Assembly: GCA_029858145.1 (NCBI GenBank)
Contig: JAOUFP010000070.1
Span: 1 to 9,744 of the forward strand
Length of the DNA stretch: 9,744 nt
From: Nitrospirota bacterium
Lineage (GTDB): Bacteria > Nitrospirota > Thermodesulfovibrionia > Thermodesulfovibrionales > UBA6898
Direction of reading: 5' to 3'
The notes under the pieces: generated by a model
Database searches by the model: none
The model's input: only the letters and a program-made list of their open reading frames with translations
Told to the model about the DNA's origin: nothing
Translations under genes and position numbers: made by a program
In this document: piece by piece, positions 1 to 7,360 of the stretch
How positions within the stretch are numbered: position 1 is the first letter of the stretch
Layout of the letters: each line of letters starts with the position of its first letter

Positions 1-1707
1 AATAAACGCCCGCTCCTGTGCTTCGTCCATCTTTAATATGTCTTTGCCGAGCAATTTTGACGTGTAACTGAAATGCAACAGCCCCAGTATCGTCGGCGCT
101 ATGTCAATCTGGCTGGCCATTGTGTCCACTTTTTGAGGTTTAACATATGCCGGGGCATAGACAAGCAGAGGGATTTCGTATTTCTTTACGGGCAGTTCTG
201 TCATCCCCGCGCTGCTCGCGCAATGATCTGCCCCTATGACGATTACGGTGTCTTTAAACCAGGGCTGCCTTCGCGCATCTTCCATGAATCTCCCTATCGC
301 GTAATCGGCATACTTTACACCGCCCTCTCTTCCCGAATGGGAGGGAATATCTATTTTCCCCTCGGGATACGTAAAAGGCCGGTGATTTGAAGTTGTCATA
401 ATCACACTGAAAAAAGGCTTATTACTTTTATACGATTCGTTTGCTTCACTGACAACTTTCCTAAAAAGATCCTCATCGCAAACGCCCCAGATATTCGAAA
501 AAGTCACTTCATTATTTCCGAAACTGCTCCTGTCAACAATGCCAAATCCATTTTTCGAAAAAAAAGAGTCCATATTGTCGAAATATCCGTATCCTCCGTA
601 GATAAACTTGTTGTCGTACCCCTTTTCTCTCATCAGAGATCCCCATGAAAAGAAATTTTCGTTGTGAGGACGTTTAATGAGCGACGTGCCCGGCAACGGC
701 GGAAATGAGAGGGTTATCGCCTCCAGTCCCCTCACCGTCCTCGTACCTGTTGCGTACAGCCGGGTAAACAGGAGAGACTCTTCAGCGAGTTTATCGAGAT
801 TCGGCGTCAGGCCTTTATGACTTCCAAAGGCCTTCAGATATTCCGCGCTCAGGCTTTCTTCGACCACGACAAGAACATTCATTTTTTTTTCCGGGGCACT
901 ATCATGAATCGCGCGGCTGATATCCGAGAAAAGATCGCCGGCAATGAATTTTGCATTCTTCTCTTTTTCCAGGCTTTTTAATCTTTCGGAAACAAAGGCG
1001 GCATCCTTTGCGGCGTAGAACGTATCATAATCCAGTTCGTTGTTTCTGAATGCCGCGAAAAGGTCGTACATGCCATTTTCTGACAGTTCATTAATATACC
1101 CGTTTCCCGAGATATGCGAAAAAGACTGATCGACAAAGACAAAAGAGAGAACGGGTACTATCAGAAAAATAATACCAGTTTTCACCCTCTGTTTGAATGT
1201 ACTGTGAGACTTCACATGCAGTTCAATATATTTTTTTATTGACCCGAAAACAAGAGCACTCGCAATAAATATAGCTCCCAGTATCCGGAATACAGGGTAC
1301 GACTCTCTGATGTTGCCGACCACTTCCCGCGTATAAATAAGATAATCAACCGCTATAAAATTAAATCTTGCACCAAATTCTTCAAAAAAGAGATATTCAG
1401 CTACCGAATCAAAAAACAGAAGGCTGACCACCACAAAAAAGAGCAGATAGAGAAAAGCACGGTGACATGCATTTTTTAAAATCCTGTCCGGGAGAAAGGT
1501 GAGATATAAGACCAACGGTATTGAGAAATAAAAAAAAGTCACGGAATCATAAAAAAAACCGACCGCGTAACTTTTACTCATTACAACCCAATTCAGATCA
1601 ATATCGGGCAACATCTTTAAAAGGAGTACAGTCCTGATGCCGGTCGAAAAGAGAATGAAGATTATGAAAAAAAGATACAACGCGCCGAACCGGCTCCTAA
1701 ATGACAT
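1..1707 (-). CDS. LTA synthase/sulfatase-family membrane phosphotransferase, C-terminus cut by window edge
   Basis: The reverse-strand frame is open from ATG at 1707 to the window edge (569 codons, no stop). The N-terminal ~195 residues hold about five hydrophobic membrane segments (near 10-30, 50-72, 84-100, 140-156 and 178-193). An alkaline-phosphatase-superfamily catalytic domain, expected outside the cytoplasmic membrane, starts near residue 276. Matching LtaS/MdoB-type enzymes, I see VVEES (Glu283/284), a TGTRTVRG motif with Thr324 as probable nucleophile, Trp407 in WGVCDED, His442 in SNHRP, and the metal pair Asp494-His495 in GADHC. Family members move phosphoglycerol or phosphoethanolamine from a lipid donor onto an envelope acceptor; substrate and acceptor here are unknown. 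The start is supported by GAAAGG about 8 nt upstream. The gene lies 112 bp downstream of rng, same strand. Coding homopolymers occur, including nine A at the linker to the catalytic domain. Family is secure; specific function is not. Confidence 0.9.
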   Translation of the reverse strand, partial: MSFRSRFGALYLFFIIFILFSTGIRTVLLLKMLPDIDLNWVVMSKSYAVGFFYDSVTFFYFSIPLVLYLTFLPDRILKNACHRAFLYLLFFVVVSLLFFDSVAEYLFFEEFGARFNFIAVDYLIYTREVVGNIRESYPVFRILGAIFIASALVFGSIKKYIELHVKSHSTFKQRVKTGIIFLIVPVLSFVFVDQSFSHISGNGYINELSENGMYDLFAAFRNNELDYDTFYAAKDAAFVSERLKSLEKEKNAKFIAGDLFSDISRAIHDSAPEKKMNVLVVVEESLSAEYLKAFGSHKGLTPNLDKLAEESLLFTRLYATGTRTVRGLEAITLSFPPLPGTSLIKRPHNENFFSWGSLMREKGYDNKFIYGGYGYFDNMDSFFSKNGFGIVDRSSFGNNEVTFSNIWGVCDEDLFRKVVSEANESYKSNKPFFSVIMTTSNHRPFTYPEGKIDIPSHSGREGGVKYADYAIGRFMEDARRQPWFKDTVIVIGADHCASSAGMTELPVKKYEIPLLVYAPAYVKPQKVDTMASQIDIAPTILGLLHFSYTSKLLGKDILKMDEAQERAFI

Positions 1708-1819
1708 GGGATTTGCCTTTCACCCCTTTTTGAACATTACCACAAAAACAGCCGCATCAGAAAATTATCCGGCACACTCACCCCCGCCTGATCTGCCAGT
1801 CTCTTTCCTTCAGATTACC
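1708..1819 (-). other. Short gap between rng and the LTA-synthase-family gene
   Basis: This 112-bp spacer holds the ribosome binding site of the membrane phosphotransferase gene. I see no convincing terminator: the best hairpin is a 4-bp GCCG/CGGC stem with a long loop before a short T run. No strong -35/-10 pair stands out either, so read-through from rng is plausible but unproven. Confidence 0.4.
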
Positions 1820-3637
1820 TCACTCCAAAGGAGACTCGTGATGGACAATCTCCGGCTTTGCCTCCTGATTTTCCTGTTGCGATTCAGGCGTGGCCCCGGA
1901 ATCAACTTCAGCACTCGCACCACGCCTTGGACGACGCCTGCCACGTGACCGGCGCCTGGGTTTCCTCTTCGCCTCAGCCTTATGCTCGCCTTCAGGCTCA
2001 GCCTTATGCTCGCCTTCAGGTTCAGCCTTATCCTCGCCTTCAGCTTCGGCTTTATGTTCGGCTTTATGTTCGGCTTTATGTTCGGCTTTATGTTCGGCCC
2101 TGTGTCCGGCTCTGTGTCCGGCCTTATGTTCAGCCCTTCTTTCTTCTGCGGCACGGGCCTTTTCCTCCTCGGTCTTTTCAACGGTTATCGTATACTGGCC
2201 GGTTGGCAGCTTCGCGTCGGCTTTAAGGCTGATCGCTACCTTGTCCTCTTTTTCAATCTGGTCAATTTCGTTTCTTTTCACATTGATGAGATAATTCATG
2301 CTCTCAACCGGCAGGGTGCAGGTAATAGCCTTTATACCGCCCTTGGCCGCCCTCGTATGCATTTCTCTGAACGCCGTAATGGCAACCATTTCATCGGTCA
2401 TGACAATGCCCGCACCGTTGCAGGCTTCGCATTGCCTGTTGATCGCTTCGAAATATGCGGTCCGCATCCGCTCCCTCGTCATCTCAACCATCCCGAACTT
2501 CGATATGCCGCTTATCTCCGTATGGGCCTTGTCCAGACTCAGCGCGTTCTTAAGCGTCGTCTCAACAGTCCGCCTGTTCTTCGAAGACTCCATATCGATG
2601 AAATCAATCACGATCAGACCGCCTATATCCCTGAGCCTGAACTGCCTCGCCACTTCCTCCGCGGCCTCCAGATTTGTCCTGAGGGCCGTAGCCTCGACGT
2701 TTTCTTCCTTCCTGCTCCTGCCCGAATTAACGTCTATCGCGGTGAGCGCCTCTGTCTTGTCGATCACAAGATAACCCTTCGAAGGCAGGTACACATGCCT
2801 TTCATTCAGTCTCGCGATCTGCTCTTCAAGGTTATGCTTCAGGAATATCGGCTTGCCGTCCTTGTAGTACTTGATATTTATTTTGCGCCACGGCAGGGTC
2901 TTTGTCAGAAACTGCTTCGTATTCTTGTGTGCTGTCTGATCGTCTATCAGCACCTCCGTGACGTCGTCGGTCAGGTAATCTCTTACGGTCCTCACCGCAA
3001 TATCCTGCTCCTTGTAAATCAGCGCAGGGGCCGAGACCTTCTTCGCTTCCGCCAGAATCTTGCTCCAGAGTTTTGTGAGGTACTTCAAATCATTGGAGAG
3101 GTCTTCACTTGTCTTGTCGCTGCCGGCTGTTCTGAGGATAAAGCCCATGTCCTTGGGAAGCTTCAGGCTGCTGAATATCTCCTTCAGCCTCTCCCTGTCT
3201 TCCCTGTCTTCGATCTTTCTCGATATGCCGACACGCTGCTGTCCCGGCATCATGACGATATACCTGCCTGGTATGGATATATAGGTCGTCAGGCTGGCTC
3301 CCTTGGTGTCCCTCTCGTCTTTCTCCACCTGTACGATAAGTTCCTGTCCCTTTGTCAGAACATCCTGTATTCTCGGCCTTCTCCCTTCAACCTTCTTCTG
3401 GAAATTCTCCTCGCTCACCTCCCGCATCTGCAGAAAACCCTGCTTTTTCGGACCGAAATCCACAAAAGCAGCCTGCAGGCCGGGCTCTATCCGTGCAATC
3501 TTTCCTTTGTATATGTTCCCTTTCAGGTGTTCTTTCGCAGAGACCTCAACATAAAAATCCACGAGCTGGTCTCCCTCGACAATCGCCACACGCTTTTCCT
3601 CGGGATATTTGGCATTAATCAATATTTTCTTTTTCAT
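1820..3637 (-). CDS. rng: Ribonuclease E/G family endoribonuclease with His/Lys-repeat and Arg-rich tail
   Basis: This is a single-strand endoribonuclease of the RNase E/G family, acting in the cytoplasm on rRNA maturation and mRNA decay. Residues 1-120 carry the N-terminal region with an S1 RNA-binding fold (ILINAKYPEEKRVAIVEG, then GNIYKGKIARIEPGLQAAFVDFG). The DNase-I-like catalytic domain has Asp302 in AIDVNSGR and Asp345 in VIDFIDM, matching the Mg-binding aspartates of E. coli RNase E (303 and 346). Cys403 and Cys406 in CEACNGAG match the Zn-link. The core ends near residue 490, the usual RNase G length. A further ~115 residues follow: seven four-residue A-x-H-K/R repeats (502-529), three eight-residue acidic repeats (530-553) and an Arg/Lys-rich block (557-572), perhaps an RNA- or membrane-binding tail like RNase E tails. 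ATG at 3637 has AAGGA about 6 nt upstream and overlaps the preceding gene by 23 bp, suggesting translational coupling. Confidence 0.95.
   Translation of the reverse strand: MKKKILINAKYPEEKRVAIVEGDQLVDFYVEVSAKEHLKGNIYKGKIARIEPGLQAAFVDFGPKKQGFLQMREVSEENFQKKVEGRRPRIQDVLTKGQELIVQVEKDERDTKGASLTTYISIPGRYIVMMPGQQRVGISRKIEDREDRERLKEIFSSLKLPKDMGFILRTAGSDKTSEDLSNDLKYLTKLWSKILAEAKKVSAPALIYKEQDIAVRTVRDYLTDDVTEVLIDDQTAHKNTKQFLTKTLPWRKINIKYYKDGKPIFLKHNLEEQIARLNERHVYLPSKGYLVIDKTEALTAIDVNSGRSRKEENVEATALRTNLEAAEEVARQFRLRDIGGLIVIDFIDMESSKNRRTVETTLKNALSLDKAHTEISGISKFGMVEMTRERMRTAYFEAINRQCEACNGAGIVMTDEMVAITAFREMHTRAAKGGIKAITCTLPVESMNYLINVKRNEIDQIEKEDKVAISLKADAKLPTGQYTITVEKTEEEKARAAEERRAEHKAGHRAGHRAEHKAEHKAEHKAEHKAEAEGEDKAEPEGEHKAEPEGEHKAEAKRKPRRRSRGRRRPRRGASAEVDSGATPESQQENQEAKPEIVHHESPLE
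1979..2050 (-). repeat. Three 24-bp in-frame tandem units in the rng tail
   Basis: Three adjacent 24-bp units encode AEAEGEDK, AEPEGEHK and AEPEGEHK (RNase residues 530-553). The unit length is a multiple of three, so copy-number change would keep frame. The units differ by a few bases, so this is a slightly aged array. Confidence 0.85.
2051..2134 (-). repeat. Seven 12-bp in-frame tandem units in the rng tail
   Basis: Seven consecutive 12-bp units encode AEHK or AGHR (RNase residues 502-529). Four of them, encoding AEHK, are nearly identical at the base level. The array places a histidine every fourth residue. It lies directly against the 24-bp array, and together they span 156 bp. Confidence 0.9.
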
Positions 3638-3944
3638 CGTTATCCTTGATCACAACTTTATTTTCATTTTCAGAATCATCTACTATACTACTCATTTCCG
3701 GAGTTTTATGCACGAAATGTATAGATTCGCTCAGTAAAAGCTCCGGGTATTTTACTGTCGCCTCGATTATCTCGGCAAGGGGGAAGTCGGATAGATGTCC
3801 GTCAGGGAACTGGATGCGCAGGAAATTCCTTTTCAGCAAAAAACAGCGTCTTGCGTGCCCGTCTTTTTCAGGCAAAGGAATGATAATATGCTCGCTGTCT
3901 TCCTCAAGATTATAACGCCTTACCAATTCGTTGATTTCTTCCAC
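3615..3944 (-). CDS. Hypothetical protein, 109 aa, acidic C-terminus
   Basis: I do not recognise this family. The GTG start at 3944 is chosen because the frame has no ATG between it and the upstream in-frame stop; a GGAGG-like stretch lies about 17 nt upstream, rather far. The N-terminal 80 residues look like a small folded domain with alternating charged and hydrophobic residues (for example HIIIPLP and CFLLKRNFLRIQFPDG, then SDFPLAEIIEATVKYPELL). Residues 86-109 are strongly acidic and probably disordered. There is no signal peptide or membrane segment, so it is probably cytoplasmic. It starts 39 bp after the 122-aa gene and its end overlaps the rng start by 23 bp. That arrangement suggests co-translation with RNase E/G, but a working link to RNA processing is only inference. 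Confidence 0.75.
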   Translation of the reverse strand: MEEINELVRRYNLEEDSEHIIIPLPEKDGHARRCFLLKRNFLRIQFPDGHLSDFPLAEIIEATVKYPELLLSESIHFVHKTPEMSSIVDDSENENKVVIKDNDEKENID

Positions 3945-3983
3945 AGAAACCCGGCCTTTTCCCTCCGCCCTGCTATGACGGCA

Positions 3984-4352
3984 TCATGAATACGATACTG
4001 GATTATCATCCTGAGGCGATATCATGATCGCCGCCCACACGGTCAGCGGATCAGGATTGATGTCCTCAATTCCGTTCGGGAATGTCTTCATGAACACATC
4101 CCTGTTTTTCAAATAGCGCAATACCAGAGCATCAATCAACTCCAGGGGAACAGATTTCAGCACATCTTTGTCGCCTCCCTCCGCTAACTTCCTTACCACC
4201 TCGTTGATATTCTCACGTTCTCTGGCAAGCAAATTGAGGTTCTCTTCCTCAGCCCTCTCTTTGAGCCTCCCTATAGAGGCAATCATCCCTGCCGGCGATA
4301 CAAATTGCTTCATCATTTTTACGCTTGCTTCGAATATCTCTTCTGCCTTCAT
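3984..4352 (-). CDS. Hypothetical protein, 122 aa, helical
   Basis: This family is not recognised. ATG at 4352 is preceded closely by AGAGGAGAG, a good ribosome binding site. The protein is soluble-looking, with no signal peptide or membrane segment. Residues 1-60 appear helical and charged (GRLKERAEEENLNLLARERENINEVVRKLAEG could form a short coiled coil). A second helical part follows (VPLELIDALVLRYLKNRD), then a Pro/Asp-containing end with LTVWAAIMISP. It is the first gene after the candidate promoter at 4384-4411, upstream of the 109-aa gene and rng, and downstream of the YchF-like NTPase. Context suggests a role around translation or RNA metabolism, but nothing in the sequence proves it. 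Confidence 0.78.
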   Translation of the reverse strand: MKAEEIFEASVKMMKQFVSPAGMIASIGRLKERAEEENLNLLARERENINEVVRKLAEGGDKDVLKSVPLELIDALVLRYLKNRDVFMKTFPNGIEDINPDPLTVWAAIMISPQDDNPVSYS

Positions 4353-4383
4353 GCTCTCCTCTTCCGCGTCAATTCTATTAAAT

Positions 4384-4411
4384 ATGATACAGGGGATTTA
4401 ACGAATTGCAA
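4384..4411 (-). promoter_or_regulatory. Candidate sigma-70 promoter for the small genes-rng unit
   Basis: On the minus strand TTGCAA (4406-4411) and TATCAT (4384-4389) are 16 bp apart in the 67-bp gap after the YchF-like gene. The predicted transcript would begin near 4377, about 25 nt before the 122-aa start. The -10 matches 5 of 6 consensus bases and the -35 matches 4 of 6. Confidence 0.45.
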
Positions 4412-4419
4412 ACCAAATC

Positions 4420-5505
4420 TCACACATTAAATCTGAAATTGATAATATCCCCATCCTTTACTTCATAGTTTTTCCCTTCCAGTCGCAACAGACCCTTCTC
4501 GCGTGCCCCGGCCATACCTCCGCAGGCGATAAAATCCTCATAAGAGACAAGCTCAGCGCGTATGAATCCTCTCTCTATATCCGAATGGATTTTCCCTGCG
4601 GCCTTTTGCGCATTCAGGCCGCGCTTTATCGTCCACGCCCTTACCTCGTCTTCACCGGCGGTGAGAAAGGAAATGAGACCGAGCAGATCATAGGAAACCC
4701 TGATCAGCCTGTTCAGAGCCGGCTCCGGGATGCCAAGATCATCCAGAAAAATCGCCGCCTCTTCAGACGTAAGCTGTGCTATTTCCATTTCTATCTTTCC
4801 GCAGAGACTCAGGACCGCAACCTGATCGCTTTTAAAATTTTCCGAGAGCTGAGCTGTTATTTTTCCGGTTTCTTCTGAGGTAATGTCTGCTTCCGCAATA
4901 TTCAGTACGATGACTTCCGGCTTGATAGACATAAACTGCAGGTGTCTCATCGCCTTCTGCTCCTCTTCGGAAAATTCCAGATCCCTGAGGGGAATTTCGT
5001 TTTCCAGGTTCTCTTTGCATTTCAGGAGAAGCTTCTTTTCCGCCTCATCAGGTTTTTTCCCTCTTTTTATCCCCTGTTCCATTCTTTCCAGACGTTTATC
5101 GATCAGTTCAAGGTCACCGAAGATCATCTCCAGTTCAACGGTCTCCGCATCTCTCTTCGGATCAGGCTGACCGAGCGGATGGACTATTGTTTCGTCTTTA
5201 AAGCCTCTTATCACGTGAACAATGGCATCGGCATCCTTTATGAGATCAAAGACCTTCTTGTTTTGCTCGATATCCCCTTTTGTGAGACCGATATAGTCAA
5301 TATACTCCACTGTCGCATAGGTGGTTTTTTTCGGGTTGTATATCCCGGAAAGCCTCTCGATTCTCCCGTCAGGGACCTTGACCACCCCGATATGCGGCTC
5401 GGCGGTAATGGTCGGGTATATCGTCGTCTCGACGTTCAAGCCCGTCAGGGCGTTAAATATGGTGGTTTTTCCGGAATTGGCAAGCCCGATAATCGCTACC
5501 TTCAC
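4420..5505 (-). CDS. YchF/OLA1-family P-loop NTPase with TGS domain, divergent variant
   Basis: This is an Obg-superfamily NTPase of the YchF type, usually linked to ribosomes and stress responses and often preferring ATP to GTP. The P-loop is GLANSGKT (7-14; canonical YchF has GLPNVGKS). The G3-like motif is DYIG (70-73), followed by LTKGDIEQNKK instead of the usual LVKGASKGEGLGN. The family-specific NxxE in place of NKxD is NIAE (202-205). The central charged segment (~130-190) fits the YchF helical insertion, and residues ~277-360 match the C-terminal TGS/DUF933 domain (FLTAGEDEVRAWTI, GKIHSDIERGFIRAELVSYEDF). Its 361 aa is the usual length. The GTG start at 5505 has AAGGAG about 7 nt upstream. 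Because the switch region differs from true YchF it may be a paralogue, so no symbol is assigned. Confidence 0.9.
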   Translation of the reverse strand: MKVAIIGLANSGKTTIFNALTGLNVETTIYPTITAEPHIGVVKVPDGRIERLSGIYNPKKTTYATVEYIDYIGLTKGDIEQNKKVFDLIKDADAIVHVIRGFKDETIVHPLGQPDPKRDAETVELEMIFGDLELIDKRLERMEQGIKRGKKPDEAEKKLLLKCKENLENEIPLRDLEFSEEEQKAMRHLQFMSIKPEVIVLNIAEADITSEETGKITAQLSENFKSDQVAVLSLCGKIEMEIAQLTSEEAAIFLDDLGIPEPALNRLIRVSYDLLGLISFLTAGEDEVRAWTIKRGLNAQKAAGKIHSDIERGFIRAELVSYEDFIACGGMAGAREKGLLRLEGKNYEVKDGDIINFRFNV

Positions 5506-5540
5506 TGTTATCTCCTTTTTGTTGAATTTTCCCGATTTCC

Positions 5541-5546
5541 ATTATA
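5541..5546 (-). promoter_or_regulatory. Candidate -10 box for the YchF-like gene
   Basis: A perfect TATAAT lies on the minus strand 35 nt before the GTG start. No good -35 is found at 16-18 bp, so the promoter may need an activator or an upstream element. A dyad (5547-5566) abuts it. Confidence 0.4.
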
Positions 5547-5566
5547 ACCGATTCAATGAATGGTTT
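5547..5566. repeat. Imperfect dyad beside the YchF-like -10 box
   Basis: The arms AACC(g)ATTCA and TGAATGGTT are complementary apart from one extra base, with a single A at the centre. The site would fall in the -10/-35 spacer of the minus-strand promoter, a position typical of operators. It could also be chance in AT-rich DNA. Confidence 0.35.
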
Positions 5567-5589
5567 TCTTTTCAAATGCCGTTGTCTTG

Positions 5590-5619
5590 TTGACTTTCTC
5601 CGGAAACGATGATTAAACT
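5590..5619 (+). promoter_or_regulatory. Candidate sigma-70 promoter for argS
   Basis: TTGACT (5590-5595) and TAAACT (5614-5619) are 18 bp apart, giving a start near 5626 and a very short leader before ATG 5638. The -35 is strong (5 of 6) and the -10 weak (4 of 6). Confidence 0.35.
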
Positions 5620-5637
5620 TTACGTTCAGGTTACTAT

Positions 5638-7284
5638 ATGAAAAAGGATTTGACAAAGATACTCGAACGTTCTCTCGAAGCACTCGGCATCCGGGAATAT
5701 CCGCCGATCGAAATCGAGATCCCCAGGGAAGAGGCCTTCGGTGACGCCTCTACGCCTCTGGCAATGGGACTGTCCAGGCTGTTGAAGAAAGCTCCCAGGA
5801 AGATCGCGGAGGATATTGTCAACGCCATTGCGGACAAGCATATGTTCAGCAAAATAGATATAGCCGGCCCCGGGTTCATCAACTTCACCTTTACAGATGA
5901 ATGCCTCCAGTCTTCCTTGCGGAATCTTCTTTTATCTGAAAGGTCTTTTCTCAGGGAGGACATCGGAAAAGGCAGACGAATTCTCGTTGAGTTCGTGAGC
6001 GCAAATCCGACAGGCCCCCTGCATATAGGACACGCAAAAGGAGCAGCGGTAGGCAACAGTCTTTGCAATCTCCTGGAAGAAATGGGATTCAGCGTGGAAA
6101 GGGAGTATTACATCAACGACGCGGGACGGCAGATAAAAATGCTCGGCCTTTCCCTCTATGCCAAATATCAACAGCTTCTTGGAAGGGATTTCGAATTCCC
6201 CGAAGACGGATACCGGGGGCAGTACATCGACGAAGAGGCATCCGCCCTGTATGAATCCATCGGCGAAAAATACCGGGACGTTCCTTTCGATATCTGTGAA
6301 AAGGAAATCTCGGACTGGGCATATAAAAGGATGCTGACGCTGATAAAGAAGGACCTCGAGTATTTCGCTGTTAAGGATTTTAACAACTGGATCAGCGAAA
6401 AGCAGCTGTATGAAAAAGGAGAGGTCTCAGCCGCAATCGACGATTTAAGAAACAGGGGCTATATATACGGGAAAAACAATGCCGTCTGGTTCCGGTCGAC
6501 TGATTTCGGCGACGACAAGGACAGGGTGGTTATCAAGAGCGACGGCGAACATACCTATTTTGCTTCTGATATCGCTTACCACAAGGACAAGCTTGACAGG
6601 GGATTCGACGTGATTATCGATATCTGGGGAGCGGATCATCACGGCTATGTCCCGCGGATTGAATCGGTAATGAAGGCCTTCGGATACGACAGCTCCAGGT
6701 TCAGGGTAATCCTTGTGCAGATGGTGAATCTGCTGAAACACGGCGAACCGTTTCAGATGTCAAAAAGGGCCGGCAATTTCGTCACGCTCAGTGAAGTCGT
6801 TGACCTCGTCGGTGCCGACAACACGAAATTCATATTTCTCACGAGAAAATCCGACAGCCACCTTGATTTCGATATCGATGTCGTCACCGCCACCTCGGCT
6901 GAGAATCCGGTCTATTATGTGCAGTACGCATACGCGAGAATCAACAGCATCCTGAAAAATGCCGAAGAAAAATCGATCGATATCAGCGCTGCCGGTGCCC
7001 TCAAGCTGTCACTGCTGACAAACAGGGAAGAACTGACGCTCATCAAGAAACTGCTCACCTATCAGATGGTGCTGGAGAGCGCGGCACGCTCATATGAGCC
7101 GCACCGGATCACTTTTTACCTCCAGGAACTGGCAAAGATGTTCCACTCGTATTATCACAAACACAGAGTGATAACTGAGGACGTCGATACGGCAAAGGCA
7201 AGGCTTGCCCTTTGTCAGGCGACGAGAATAGTCCTGAAAGACGCACTTGGCATACTTGGGGTAACCTCCCCGGAAAAAATGTGA
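5638..7284 (+). CDS. argS: Arginyl-tRNA synthetase
   Basis: This enzyme charges tRNA-Arg with arginine using ATP in the cytoplasm. It is a class I synthetase of 548 aa, close to the usual 550-580. Residues 1-90 form the N-terminal Add-1 domain that reads the tRNA elbow (EEAFGDASTPLAM, then IAGPGFINF). The Rossmann catalytic core has the HIGH motif within NPTGPLHIGHAKGA (His129-His132), the hallmark ASDIAYHKDK (309-318), WGADHHGY (330-337), and a KMSKS-equivalent MSKRAG (374-379). The DALR-type anticodon-binding domain covers about 421-548 (VQYAYARINSIL to the C-terminus). ATG 5638 begins at the expected family N-terminus; only a weak CAGG lies 7 nt upstream. It diverges from the YchF-like gene across 132 bp and precedes ilvE on the same strand. 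All key motifs are intact. Confidence 0.98.
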   Translation: MKKDLTKILERSLEALGIREYPPIEIEIPREEAFGDASTPLAMGLSRLLKKAPRKIAEDIVNAIADKHMFSKIDIAGPGFINFTFTDECLQSSLRNLLLSERSFLREDIGKGRRILVEFVSANPTGPLHIGHAKGAAVGNSLCNLLEEMGFSVEREYYINDAGRQIKMLGLSLYAKYQQLLGRDFEFPEDGYRGQYIDEEASALYESIGEKYRDVPFDICEKEISDWAYKRMLTLIKKDLEYFAVKDFNNWISEKQLYEKGEVSAAIDDLRNRGYIYGKNNAVWFRSTDFGDDKDRVVIKSDGEHTYFASDIAYHKDKLDRGFDVIIDIWGADHHGYVPRIESVMKAFGYDSSRFRVILVQMVNLLKHGEPFQMSKRAGNFVTLSEVVDLVGADNTKFIFLTRKSDSHLDFDIDVVTATSAENPVYYVQYAYARINSILKNAEEKSIDISAAGALKLSLLTNREELTLIKKLLTYQMVLESAARSYEPHRITFYLQELAKMFHSYYHKHRVITEDVDTAKARLALCQATRIVLKDALGILGVTSPEKM

Positions 7285-7292
7285 ATCTCTCT

Positions 7293-7313
7293 GTCAAAAA
7301 CAGATTTTTTGAC
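7293..7313. repeat. AT-rich dyad between argS and ilvE
   Basis: GTCAAAAA, a 5-nt loop and TTTTTGAC form a perfect 8-bp inverted repeat 9 nt after the argS stop. It has no GC-rich stem, so it would be a weak terminator at best. Its left arm also overlaps CTGTCAA (7291-7297), which can pair with TTGACAG (7323-7329), the -35 region of the ilvE promoter, so two alternative structures are possible. Confidence 0.5.
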
Positions 7314-7322
7314 TAATTCCTG

Positions 7323-7352
7323 TTGACAGACAGAGTGCTATATTGGTTAAAT
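7323..7352 (+). promoter_or_regulatory. Candidate sigma-70 promoter for ilvE
   Basis: A consensus TTGACA (7323-7328) is followed after 18 bp by TTAAAT (7347-7352). The predicted start is near 7359-7361, on or next to ATG 7361, which would give a leaderless or nearly leaderless transcript. This agrees with the lack of any Shine-Dalgarno sequence before that ATG. Confidence 0.45.
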
Positions 7353-7360
7353 ATCCCACT

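Noticed and set aside
73..390. 105-codon plus-strand open frame at the left edge
   Set aside because: It is antisense to the catalytic part of the LTA-synthase-family gene, whose frame carries clear family motifs.
1979..2134. CRISPR-like or minisatellite locus
   Set aside because: The units are contiguous with no spacers and stay in frame inside rng, so they are coding tandem repeats rather than a CRISPR array.
1810..2294. Several overlapping open frames with repetitive products around 1810-2294
   Set aside because: They arise because 12-bp and 24-bp repeats of the rng tail lack stops in all frames; the real coding frame is the RNase tail.
1982..3649. A 555-codon open frame on the plus strand across rng
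   Set aside because: It is antisense to a clear RNase E/G with intact catalytic motifs. Its own translation is low-complexity over the repeat array and resembles no known family.
5634..6068. 144-codon minus-strand open frame inside argS
   Set aside because: It is antisense to the argS N-terminal and HIGH-motif region, with no ribosome binding site and no recognisable domain.
7343..7360. Upstream TTG start for ilvE
   Set aside because: It has no ribosome binding site, overlaps the candidate -10 box and adds residues beyond the usual family N-terminus; ATG 7361 aligns better.
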